A stretch of DNA of 64,000 nucleotides from Bettongia penicillata ogilbyi (lineage: Eukaryota; Chordata; Mammalia; Diprotodontia; Potoroidae). Positions within the stretch are counted from its first letter, which is position 1, and each line of letters begins with the position of its first letter. The DNA is taken from positions 3,939,967 through 4,003,966 of the forward strand of contig JAJHZJ010000335.1 of assembly GCA_023548195.1 (NCBI GenBank), in the 5' to 3' direction. Below are positions 24,264-37,005 of the stretch, in pieces. A program made the translations under genes and the position numbers. The notes below the pieces were generated by a model. That model was given only the letters and a program-made list of their open reading frames with translations. It was not told the DNA's origin and made no database searches.

Positions 24264-25241
24264 TCATGCTTCTCTTGATTCTTGTATTGGAAGGTCAAAT
24301 TTTCTTTTCAGCTCTGGTCTTTTCATCGAGAATTCTTGAAAGTCCTCAATTTCATTGAAAGACCATTTTTCCCCCTGAAGTATTATACTCAGTTTTATTG
24401 AGTAGGTGATTCTTGGTTTTAATCCTAGTTCCTTTGACTTCTGGAATATCATATTCCATGCCCTTCAATACCTTAATGTAGAAGTTGCTAGATCTTGTGT
24501 TATCCTGATTGTATTTCCACAATACTTGAATTGTGGAATTTGCCCTCTGGTTCTAGAATATCAGGGCAGTTTTCCTTGATCATTTCATAAAAGATGATGT
24601 CTAGGCTCTTTTTTGATCATGGCTTTCACGTAGTCCCATAATTTTTATTTTGTCTCTCCTGGATCTATTTTCCAGGTCAGTTGTTTCTCCAATGATATAT
24701 TTCGCATTCTCTTTCATTTTTTCATTCTTTTGGTTTTGTTTTGTGCTTTCTTGGTTTCTCATAAAGTCATTAACCTCCATCTGTTCCATTTTAATTTTGA
24801 AAGAACTATTTTCTTCCATGAGCTTTTGAACCTCATTTTCCACTTGGCTAATTCTGCTTTTTAAAACATTCTTCTCTTCATTGGCTTTTTGGACCTCTTT
24901 TGCTGATTGAGGTAACCTATTTTTCAAGGTGTTATTTTCTTCAGCATTTTTTGGGTCTCCTTTAGCAAGATGTTGACCTGCTTTTCTTGCATCTCTCTCA
25001 TTTCTCTTTCCAGTTTTTCCTCCACCTCTCTCACTTAATTTTCAAAATCCTTTTTGAGCTCTTCCATGGCCTGAGCCCATTGAATATTTATTTTGGATGT
25101 TTGGGATAAAGAAGCCTTGACTTTTATGTCTTTCCCTGATAGTAAGCATTGTTCTTCCTCATCCAAAAGGATGGGAGGAGATACCTGTTCACCAAGAAAG
25201 TAACTTTCTATAGTCTTATTTTTTTTCCCTTTTTTGGACAT
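24264..25241 (-). pseudogene. HAL1 ORF1 remnant
   Basis: The start ATG at 25241 gives MSKKGKKNKTIESYFLG, matching the start of the other HAL1 ORF1 copies. The coiled coil follows, and recognisable segments continue at 24927-24601 (including NRSRRDKIKIMGL) and 24452-24264 in changed frames. A stop near 25035 and at least one frameshift inactivate it. Confidence 0.7.
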
Positions 25242-26039
25242 TTTCCCAACCAGTTACTTGACTTTTGGGTCCTTTGTCAAGAGTAGGGTATACTCTGGGG
25301 ACTTGTAAGATATCAGTTCCTCCAAGGTGGCACAATCAAGTGTGTATTGGTCTGGGCACAGGGAAGGATTTTTGTGCCCTTAATCTTAGCAGAATTTCCT
25401 CTCCACAGGCACCTGACCTCCTGTTCCACAAAGCTAGCACTGGGGGGAGTGGGATTCAGTTAAGCTGTGAGGGCAGGGCCTCCATTCAGTTCCAGACAAG
25501 GACCAGTTGCCTCAGGGCATCTACACAGGGCTGAGGTAAGACTCAGCTCTTCAGTGCCCTCAGGGGATTTTACAATCCAGCTATGGTCTCAGGCTGCTGT
25601 TGGGGCTGCCCTGAGAGCCCCTGCCACCTGCCCAATGTGAAGGCCCTTCTCCCTTTCTGGTCAGTTGAATAAACCCCATCATTGACCTTTGGTGCCTGTG
25701 GGTTGAGGGATCTGTGGACCCTCTGCTGATGGGACTGGGGATTCCATGACTGGAGATTCCACCCCGGAGAGCTGTTCACAAGCCATGCGTGCATGGCCAA
25801 GGCTGGGCTGGGCTCCATGCTCTGAGCTCCACTCTGTGTCCAGTGCAACTGAGTTTTCCTGTGGGTCTTTCAGGTCACCCTTGACTGGAAATCTCCTCCA
25901 TTCTGTTGTTCTCCACTTCTGCTGCTCCAAAATTTGTTGGGAGTCCCTCTCTACAGGTGTTTTATGGGCTGTGTGGGGGCAGCCTCCGTATGTGTGTCTT
26001 TCTACTCTGCCATCTTGACTCCACCCCCCATGAAACATA

Positions 26040-26995
26040 TCTTCAATTGAATGACCAAAGCATGTTTCAGACTGCAGTGCAGTGGCATTGAGAGAGCTCA
26101 TCATGTCTCCCAGGTATTGTTATTGACCCATTAAGCTGAAATGTGATTCTAGACACTTCGGTTTTGGGATAGATTTGGGGTAGATGCATTAATTAGAACA
26201 AAATACAGGGTGAAAATACCAGTAAAACCTTGTGAGATGAACAGCTGTAAATCTCACTTTGGTTCTCAAATGTGTCATTTTACTTGGAATTGGCCAAGAG
26301 GAGAAATTTAGCCTGCTGAGATGCCATTTTAACTGTCACTTTTCTGACAATAACTATGTTTTAAATGATGGATCATTGTGTCTAAAAATAACACATTTGA
26401 ATGCATTTTCTGGCTTTTGCAAGCATATCAAGATTTTTCTTATAAAATGAAAGGTTTTTTTAATTTATTGATTTCACTGGGGGAAACGATGAACCCTATA
26501 ATATCATATATTATAAACATATAATATGTAATAATAGTGTATATTATAAACATTTATGATACATTTTAAATATTATATGCAATGTTATTCTGGGTTTTAT
26601 TATATGTGAAATATTATAAATAATGTGGTTAAACATGTGATGAGTTGTGGAGCACTGTAACCAGCGTCTTACAACAAACTGATTTGAAGAGAAGGACTGC
26701 ATTTAGTTTCATATATGGCATAAATGCAGAAATAAAAAGAAAGGACAATGATTTTAAAAATAAGAATATCATTTTGTGAAACCTGTCATTGAACAGAAGT
26801 TAAAGAGTTAAGAATATCTAGTCATGAAAGAATTCATAACGCAAGTGTATTCTAAGACCTGACTGTGTTAGTCATTGAAATGTCCAAGGCTCCAAAATTT
26901 CTTTGATGTGTTGACTTCTGCTTTTGATCACTCACCCACTCACTGGCCCAGGGATGGAAGCTTCTTCATCTTGAGGAAAGAAAAACAAGTTCCAA
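26040..26995. other. Spacer between copies B and C, no gene seen
   Basis: About 950 bp of AT-rich sequence with no duplicate in this window that I could see. It includes TATA-like AT runs at 26490-26640. It precedes the first base shared by copies B and C (26996). Confidence 0.6.
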
Positions 26996-28088
26996 AAATA
27001 AAACTCTTGTGTAACAAAAATGAGTAGTCAAGAAAGAAAATCAGCACATTAATTTTTATTTAAGAGGAGCAGTTTATGGTTAGTCATATATATGAAGAAA
27101 CAAAACATCAATAAAACAGTTTATGCATAAAAGAAACCAAAAGTGAATATGGAAAAATACAAAAATAAAACAACCATGTTACTATCTTGTTAAATTGTAA
27201 ATGTATGTGTGTTTAATTTCTCTTATGAAATTTTTAAACATATATTAAATAATAATTCTACATAATAGAAGTCCACTTTTTCTTATAGAATCCTCTTTCT
27301 TTTTCTTTCAATGTTAAAATATATGGTTGTTGATAATTAAAAATTTCACAATAAAAATGAAAATTAAAAAAAAGATTGATGAAAGAAGTTCAGACATCAG
27401 AAAAAATAGTCAAAGTACATCTTTTGGAGAGAAAGTGGGGACTTCTGGGTAACTCTTGAACTACATCATGTTAGAGTTTATTTCCTCTAAATGTAAGAGC
27501 ACTCAAGAATAGGAGGTAATTGGCCCCTTTCTAAAACATTGCATGAAATTCAGACAATGCTAGGTGAGAGGAGGCACTTAATACAGCTCTATGAAGGGAG
27601 GAGCTGATCCTGATTCCTTCAGTTTAAAAGGATTTTAATACCTGCATATATTTTTGTATCTTCTATAAACATGAGTAAGCCAAGTGAATTTTGGTCTTTA
27701 TGTCCCAGATTCCAGGATGACTGGCACAGAGTAGACTCATCACAAATATGCGTTTGTTGAATGACTGAGGGCAAACCTAGATGTAGAGCTAGAGAAGACC
27801 ATCTTGCCCAACAACATTACCTTATAAGTGATAAAATTGAAACCCAGTGAGATTATATTGGAAGACCCTGAGTCATAGACCTAATCGTGGTTTTTGTCAG
27901 GATTCAAAAGAGGAAGCTTCAACTCAAATCCAAGACCCTCTTACAATATCCAGTTTTACACATGCTGCTTATAAAGATACAGATAAATTCCTTATATGTT
28001 TGCTTCTGCTTCTTCTGCAGTAATTTCAGAATGAAATTCAAAGTAACTACTATATTCAAAGTCACAATTCAGTTTTACATATATATTT

Positions 28089-29003
28089 TTATTCTACTCC
28101 CAAGTTCACTTGCTTCCTCCATAACCCCTTCATGGCATTCTTCACTTCTGCATTTCTCAAGGTATAAATAATGGGGTTCAACATTGGAGTAACCACCGTG
28201 TAGAACACAACCATAAGTTTGTCTTCAGTAAAGGTGGAAGAGGGCTGCAAATAGATAAAGGTGGCAAGACCAAAGAATAAGAGGACAACAATGATGTGGG
28301 AGGCACAAGTGGAGAGGGTCTTACATCTCCCCTCTGGTGGACTGGTTTCTCAAGTGAACCAAGATGACAACATAAGAAGAGAAGGGAAATCAGAGGATAA
28401 ACCACTGTTGGCAAACACAATAATCCCCTCCATGAAAGTATCAGTACAGGTGAGCTTGAACAAGGGATGGGGGTCATAGAAATAATGGTCAATCACATTG
28501 GGACCATAGAAGGGCAACTGGACAGTGATTAGAATCTGAATCACAGAGTGCAACATGCCCCCTAGCCAGGAGCTAAACACCAGCACATGACACATGGGAC
28601 AGCTCATGATGGTCAGGGAGTGCAGGGGTTTACAGATGGCCACATATCGGTCATAGACCATCACTGTGAGCAAGAAGGTTTCAGCAACTCCAAAGAAGTG
28701 GAAGAAAAAATCTGGGTAATGCAGCCATCCAAAGAGGTGTTTTCATTCTGTCAATAAACCAGAAATGACTTTAGGAACAACAGTAGAGGAGTAACAGATC
28801 TCTACTAAGGACAGATGACTGAGGAAGAAGTACATGGGGGAGCTCAGGCTCTTGCTAGTGTTGACAGTTAAGATGATAAGACCACTGCCCAACACTGTTG
28901 CCTGGTACGTGGCAAGAAACACCACAAAAGAAAGCTTCAGTACTTCTTGATCCTGGAAAACCACTGTGAATATTAACTGGGTCACATTGTTTGTAGCAGC
29001 CAG
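28089..29003 (-). pseudogene. OR4B-like olfactory receptor pseudogene
   Basis: The duplicate of the intact OR4B1 gene is dead. The start codon is lost ('gccatgg' has become 'gccagg' at about 29000). Relative to copy B there is a 2-bp loss at about 28735, a 1-bp loss in an A run at about 28709, an 11-bp loss at about 28378, a 2-bp loss at about 28391, and a 1-bp gain at about 28338. Recognisable segments are TM1-TM2 (28985-28743, with GSGLIILTV), TM3-TM5 (28673-28350, with [10 protein letters not shown]) and the C-terminus to a TAA at 28089-28091. Two ECL2 cysteines are also changed (PFYGP, YDPHPL), so receptor function was lost at protein level too. Confidence 0.93.
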
Positions 29004-29117
29004 GAATCCAATTGTGTCATATCAACTCTAAAGAAGCTCAATAACCCTAAAATAGGACAACAGAGGATAAAATCCCTGTAACTGTTAAGATGGTTTCCTG
29101 CACCAAGAACAACAAAT

Positions 29118-29180
29118 TGATGGATGGATGGATGGATGGATGGATGGATGGATGGATGGATGGATGGATGGATGGATGGA
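29118..29180. repeat. (GGAT)n microsatellite, copy C
   Basis: Nearly pure GGAT repeat, about 15 units, upstream of the OR pseudogene. It is longer than the 8109-8154 counterpart. Confidence 0.9.
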
Positions 29181-29360
29181 TAAGTCAAAAGGTATTTTTT
29201 AAGTGCTTACTATGTGTAAAACTCTCTGGTAAGTTCTTGAATTGTAACAGAATAGCAATACAGTCCCTGCTCTCAGGGAACTCACATAAAAGTAGGGAAG
29301 ATTCCATATAGAAAGATTTTTAAACGTTGGCAAGTCAGATACTTCAAAATGTTAAATGAG

Positions 29361-30702
<1,342 letters not shown>

Positions 30703-31439
30703 GTTAAATGAGAACAGTAAATTAAAATTTATAACATTGCTCTGACTCCAGAAATTAAGAAGTTAGAGTGACATAAAAGTTAAATTTAAATCAAGAAATA
30801 ATAAGAGAAAGATAAGCACTTTGTTATGCTTGAAGAGACCATGACAAGGATCAAAATAATAAAGAGATCATTGGGAATGAAAATAAAATTAATAAAAATA
30901 TAGTTACCACTAAAACTGACTTTATTTTAGAATGTTAAGGATTGCAAAATATGCTACATGCATTATGCTGTTTGATCCTCAAAACAACCTTGTGAGTTAC
31001 TACAAATAAGTAATTATGGATTACTACATATTGCTACATAATTAATATAAGCATTTATATCTCTATTTTATATCTCAGCCAATCAATAAGAATTGCCTTC
31101 TCTGTGCCAATAATACCAGGGATAGGAATCTGAGGAATGAGGTCTATGAGTAAACTGAAATTTAAAGAAGTCAAATGGCTAATGAGTTCTGAAGGCTGAC
31201 CTTGAATTCAAATATCTCCTGATTTCCAAATCAGTGCTCTTTCCATCACATCACACTGAATAAATGTAGAGACACTCAATGATACGGCAACCAAAATTGA
31301 AATGGTACCTGAATTACAAAAACATTGAAAGATAAAATGATCATTAGTGTGATGCTACAATAATCTATTAAAGAAAGGTGATGTGTCAATTAGAAAGATA
31401 AATGAGAGGTTAAAGACCTGAACAGAATGTTAGAAAAAT

Positions 31440-31860
31440 GTGTTGGTGTTCAATCATTTCAGTCATCTCTGACTCTTCATGACCTCATCTGGGGTTTTCT
31501 CAGTAAAGATACTGGAGTGATTTTGCCCTTTCCTTCTCCAGATCATTTTACACATGAGGCAAACGTGGCAAAATGACTTGTCAAAAGTCACATGGTGTCT
31601 GAGACCAGATCTGAAGTCAAGTCTTCCTAACTCCAGGCCTCTAACCACTGCACCATAGGAGAATAACTGTCAGCATCATAGGATCATAAATTCAGTTCTG
31701 GAAGTGACCACAGAGATCATCCAATATAATCCCCTCATTTTATTGTTGAGGAAAGTGAGACCCAAGAAGACTACAGTAAGTGACTTACTTAATGTCACAC
31801 AGATGGTAAACATCTCCGGTAGGGTTCAAACTCACCTTCCCTGACTAGAGAGGGTTTTTC
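31440..31860. repeat. Two SINE fragments, copy C
   Basis: A minus-strand MAR1-like SINE (31440-31665) is followed by a MIR-like fragment (31675-31860). They are the counterparts of 8945-9190 and 9205-9390. Confidence 0.55.
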
Positions 31861-32221
31861 TTTGTGCACAATGCAGTATTGGGCAATTTTGTTTCTATTC
31901 CAAAAACTCAGGGAACATTTACCAAGACTGCTCACACTTTAGGCCACAGAAAACATTTTCAATAAAAAAAACAAAGCAAAACTTGAAATGCAATGGTTAT
32001 TAGCCAGTAAAGTTTAAGAAGTAACCAGAAAGTGAAATGTAATCAGAAGGCAGAAGTCCAGATGAAAACTATCGAAAAAGCCTGAATTATTTCTAATTAC
32101 TTTTCTAATACCCTTGTTCCTGAAATCCTGGAACAAATTCAACTTAACCATAAAGAATACTTTTTTGATATGTTGCTGCCTTTATTTCCTTAAACTTTAT
32201 TAAATCTTTTTTGTTGATCCC

Positions 32222-32400
32222 TAACTGATTCTCTCCCTCCCTCCCTCCGTTCCTCCCTCCTTCTCTCCTTCCTTCTCTCTCTTGCTTGCTCTCTCTCTCT
32301 CTGTCTCTCTCTGTCTCTGTCTCTGTCTCTCTGTCTGTCTGTCTCTGTCTCTCTTCTCTGTCTCTGTCTGTCTCTGTGTGTCTGTCTCTGTCTCTCTGTC

Positions 32401-32431
<31 letters not shown>

Positions 32432-32561
32432 GTCTCTCTGTCTGTCTGTCTCTGTCTCTCTCTCTTCTCTGTCTCTGTCTGTCTCTGTGTGTCTGTCTCT
32501 GTCTCTCTGTCTCTCTCTCTGTCTCTATCTCTCTGTCTCTGTCTCTCTCTCTCTCCCTCTT

Positions 32562-32635
<74 letters not shown>

Positions 32636-32655
32636 TCTCTTTCTCCCTCTCTGAA
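32222..32655. repeat. CT/CTGT microsatellite, 430 bp
   Basis: A pyrimidine-rich array begins with TCCC, TTCC and TTGC units, passes through two nearly identical blocks of CTCTGTCTGT pattern (about 32290-32400 and 32400-32515), and ends in pure (CT)n. Open frames through it are low-complexity artefacts. The copy B site is only 76 bp. Confidence 0.95.
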
Positions 32656-33109
32656 GTCACTTTTTCTGATTTGTGGATCAGAATCACATGAACTTACAAG
32701 TCAAACCTATTGAGCATTTGAAAAACCAAAACTCTTCAAACCTAGAGAAGTAACGTACTCAACCTGAAAAACTGACACCATTAAATGAAGAACAGGTGTG
32801 CTAGCACATAGCTAACTCAAAAATCTCTGAAGCACTATCAAGTTTAATCTGTACTTTTAACATTTTCTCAATCATTTTTAAGTCTAAATACTCAACAAAA
32901 CAATGAATCATATTTTGTAACATTTTGTCGTGTTCAACAATTTCTGAGGTAGAAAGGCTCACACTAAAAATGTAACAATGGATTCTTCAGAAAGAGTGAG
33001 AACTGGCCCCAGCACCCAGTTGCAGGAGAGTAAGAACCTTTATTCCTACTTAACAAGTAATCGAAGGATATGAATGGGGCTGTTCTTGAACTGGAAGAAA
33101 ACTAATCAT

Positions 33110-33370
33110 CCATTACAACCAAAAAATCTTCCAACTCTCTAATGATCAGAAAAATGAGAATGAAAATAACCTAGACACCCCTTGACACTCCCTTTATACC
33201 CATCAAAATGACAAAGGTAAAACAAATGAGCAAATTAAATGTTGGGTTTGCTATGATTAAAAAAGAAATCAATCACATCGTTCTGCTATAGACAGAGCTC
33301 TGGGTTGATTCAAACATTTTGGAAAGCAACATGACATTATGCCATAATAAAAGCTACAAATCCTGGTTAG
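33110..33370 (+). mobile_element. Old L1 3' ORF2 fragment, copy C
   Basis: Counterpart of 10630-10890, with the same L1 phrases ('gatcagaaaaatgagaatg', 'catcaaaatgac', 'acatgacattatgcc'). Confidence 0.5.
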
Positions 33371-35220
33371 CTATCCAAGAAAGGTTTTCAAAAAGGAAGT
33401 AAAACAAGCAAGACAAGGACTATATTTTGAACACAGTGAAGTCCCAATTACTCCAATAGTAGAAGTCATGGATCCCATAAAGTGGGGTCATTATTCATAT
33501 TTGCACTATTCTATGCTATAAACATGAAAATAGAGTGATTGATTCCAATCCATGTGTCAAAAACAGTACATATAACTCCTGTATTGAGCTTAAATGTCAG
33601 CAAACAATAGAAATTGGTGGTGTCATAGTAATTTAAAACCTCCTTATCATTCTTTGTTTATTTTAAGTAACATTTTTTTCTTTACTTTAACACAAAAATT
33701 GAAGGAAGTATTGGATATGAGTTTGACCAAAAACATTGAACTACAAAAGCATTTGACATATTGAATGACAAAAAGATTTAAATAGAATTTAAAAATAGAG
33801 TTGTTGACGGTAGTTAGACCTTTTTTCAAGGAATGAGGATGGAAAGCAAAGAAACTCAAGATCTTTTGAAAGAACTAGAGGAAGACCTTTACTGCTTCCA
33901 GTAGATCCTGTACAGGAAAGGGAGGAGGAAGAGGGAATGAATGGACAGATGACAAGAATCACAGCAGATGAGAAGATGAAGGAGACGAAGAGATTCCTTC
34001 TGCATCATTATTCTATTTCTTATAAATAACTGGTTTTATACCCGACAGTCATTCTTACTCCACACATAGCATACACACATATCCCATATTTTTAGGTTGA
34101 TCACATCTACAAATGTGATTTAAACTGATACTTACAGCTGTGTGTGTGAATGTGTGTATGATATGTATATGTACATCATATATGCATATACAAGCAAAAT
34201 AAATATGTTAGTTTGCTACTTCTAGCCTTTACAAAGATAAAGCTACAGGGTCATTGGAAGAGTAGTAGGCCATTCAATTTAATTAAATCCAAAAAACATT
34301 TATTAAACATCTATTATATGGGGGGACATCGTGCCAGGAGTTAAGATTAGAAATTTTGATTTGAAACAGTCAATACTTCCAAGGGGCTCACATTATATTA
34401 GAGGTAATGGTACTAGTTTCAGGCTATAAAGCTCTGTGGGTCAGAGGACCAAGATAATCACAGTTCCCAAACTGGGGGCACAAAGAAGTTGGGGAGGGAG
34501 AAGAGGAAGATGGGATGGCCTGATAGCCCTCTCATTCTTGCTTTATTTTCCTTCCCTTCTCAGCCTTCTGTGCATGTAGATTTTCCCTCTGGTCCCCCTT
34601 TCTTAAAGGATGCAGACGCTTCTCAGCTTCCACAATACACCTTACCACCAAAGCCACACCGTGGGAATTTAAAATCAGCCAGTGGCTGAGAAGGCTATCT
34701 CTAGGTTTAGAATCTTTCCTGGCCTTTGAATTTCAGGGCTCTGAAGAGAGATCACAGGTACACTTGAAAGAAGTAAGCCAGCAGACCTTTCAAAGTATGT
34801 ATAAGAAGAACATTTGAGACTTCTAACAAAGATCAGGCATGAGAAGGGACTGTGACAAATGGATTTTCCACAGTCTACCTCTGGGACAGAAATAAATCTA
34901 CTCAGGCCAACCTTACCAAAAAAATCAACATTAACTTGACTATTTCCTTATTCTCAGAAATCCTAGCCCGTTGAAAGTCCTTTGGACCCTAGAAACATTC
35001 AATCCCTAAGAGTTAGTAAGTCTTATTTAGATATAGTGCTACAGTTAGACAGTGTGGAGGTCAAAATTATCTTTCAAAGATAAGGAGCCCCACAAGATAG
35101 CCTCATAGCTGTCTACATGATCAGAAGGCATCTAAGGCTTACAGGCAGGCTGTGGGATGTAATGACTGGAGCACTGGGGCTGTGTCTTCCCTCTGATTAT
35201 CATCCTTTTAAAAAGTCAAG

Positions 35221-36996
35221 AGCCCATTTAGCACAGAGGACGGGACTAGGCAGCGATCCAGCTACCCAGAGCCCCTCCCTGAAGCACTGTCCATGACCCC
35301 CCTGCTTCCAAGCATGAGGAATCGAGGCTCTATCCACACCACCCTGCGGTGCTTGGTACTTGTTGCCTGCAGGGCCGCTCCTGGAACCTCAGTTTCCCCA
35401 ATTCCGGAGGCGTTGGAAGCCCCGAGGGCCAGGATTACCCAGTGCCCCCGGGGCTCTCATCCTTGGCACATCTCGCTCTTCAAAGACGTCTCATTCCGCT
35501 GTGCAGGAGTCCTGGTGGACAGCAAATGGGTATTAACCGCAGCCCATTACGCCGGAAGTTGGCTTTGGGCCAAACTTGGTGACTACCATCTGCTACTTCC
35601 TGATGGAGGCGAACAACTCAACATCGGCTCTGTTATGATCCACCACCCCAAGGACAAGGCCGGTTCTGGTCCTTCCCTGCCTGCCTGAACCAATGAGCAT
35701 GTCCTCCTTCTGACGAAGCTTCGACGTCCAGCCGTCCTGGGACCCCAGGTCCAGATCTTACCTCTGATCAGGAGCTGTGCTGCCCCAGGGACTCGATGTC
35801 AGGGCTGCAGGCTACCAGCCAACGTGAGTGAGATACAGCAAGAGCTTGTCCTGCTTGGAGGTCATTGTCCTGTCTCCCAAGAGTGTTTGGTTTCCTACCC
35901 TGGGGTGCTTACAACTGGGTGCTTACAAACAATATGACTTGTGCTGGCTTGGACAATGACCAGGATGCCTGTCAGAGTGATTCTAAAGGCCCCTTGATCT
36001 GCAATGGGACCCTCCAGGGCATCCTCTCCTGGGGTGCTTACCCCTGTGGTTCAGCGCATCAACCAGCAGTCTATATTTGGATCTGTAAATACAGCTCCTG
36101 GATTGAGAGGATCATTCGGGTCCACTGATATCACTGAACCCCCTACAGTCTTCCCAGTATTCTTGTGACCCTCATGTCTTTTGTTCTTCCCACCCAGTCC
36201 CTGAGTATTTGGCCCTATAGTTTCCTACCCCCTCTAGGACCTAACTTCTGCCTGCTTGAGGATGAAGGCATCCCTCAACTCTTCAGGCTCACAGATTCCA
36301 TCCGTTCAAAGAAGTAGGCATCTGGGCCACCAGCTGTGACTCTCCTCCCTGGGACCCAAAGGTCTGTTCTCCTAGATCCCAAGCTCTTGAAGGATTGGGG
36401 CATCCAAGCTCTCTCACTTCACTTCAGTGAAATGATCAGCAGTACCAGTCTGTTGAAGAGAACTGTCCTGAGCTTCTACCTACCTAGGACTTCAGAGGCA
36501 ACTCCACCCCTCTTTTTGGAACTTTGGGGCAGGCCCCTTACCTCCAACTACTTCCATTACTGCTACTACTCCAACTATTCTCCTCCGATTCCTGGTCCTG
36601 CTCTATCAGCCATTCCATCTGTCAGGGCAGAGTTCTAGATCTCTTAGAGGTCTAAATTTTTCTGCCCCCCCTCTTTAATCTCTGAATACTCTTTACCTCC
36701 CCCACTCTATAGGTCAGTTGGAACACTCACTGCTTGTGGACACTTGGAGACATTTTTGAAACAAACATCTTCCAAGACATTTTTAAGATTCTTAGAAATT
36801 AAGAGGAGAGACCTGGAAAAGTCAAATTTTGCTACAAATTCTTCATGTTTTGGAGCTTCAGTCTTCTAATACATTCTTGAGATACTCTGGGGAGAATAAC
36901 CTAATGCTCTAAAATGAGTTGGTTTTTTGTCTTATTAAGCTTTGGAATGTGATGAGTAAAATATGGAATAATGGATGAATCAAATGTTTGAAAAAA
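35221..36996 (+). pseudogene. KLK10P: KLK10 retrocopy (kallikrein-related peptidase)
   Basis: Spliced exons of a kallikrein-family serine protease lie end to end without introns, followed by a 3' UTR (36129-36980) and an A run (36991-36998). The closest match I recognise is KLK10: CAGVLVDSKWVLTAAH, EQL, GSGP-LP and QGILSWGAYPCGSA agree well with that protein. His57 is kept (codon 35545-35547), but the next cysteine is Tyr. A stop (35686-35688) follows. The catalytic Asp position in NEHVLLLTKL is Val. A 14-bp tandem duplication at about 35908-35935 shifts the frame. The Ser195 motif reads DSKGPL, with a Gly changed to Lys. The final frame ends at TGA 36126-36128. It cannot make an active protease. 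The native gene is secreted; this copy sits in an OR cluster only by retroposition. Confidence 0.88.
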
Positions 36997-37005
36997 AATG
37001 TCAAG

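Larger units (their letters stand above)
23224..26028 (-). mobile_element. HAL1-like (ORF1-only) LINE, full length
   Basis: Read on the minus strand: 5' end with a G run and 'caagatggcagag' (26020-26005), 5' UTR of about 0.8 kb, ORF1 (25241 down to 24264) and a 3' UTR of about 1 kb ending in an A-rich tail at 23230-23260. There is no ORF2. It is flanked by catgaaacata at 23213-23223 and 26029-26039, an 11-bp exact target-site duplication that extends a few bases with one indel. This makes the element complete, about 2.8 kb. A TCTG/TC/TG microsatellite lies at 24043-24138 within the 3' UTR. Confidence 0.85.

Noticed and set aside
25265..26104. Several open frames on both strands
   Set aside because: They lie within the 5' UTR of the inverted HAL1 and resemble no known protein.
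28178..28492. Open frame of 104 codons on the minus strand
   Set aside because: It is an out-of-frame reading of the OR4B pseudogene created by its indels.
8100..29185. Direct repeats that could be mistaken for a CRISPR array or regulatory repeats near the ORs
   Set aside because: They are GGAT tetranucleotide microsatellites without spacers, in a mammalian genome.
32190..32713. Arg/Glu/Asp-rich and Leu/Ser-rich open frames of up to 165 codons
   Set aside because: They are translations of the CT/CTGT array, and the array is only 76 bp in the sister copy.
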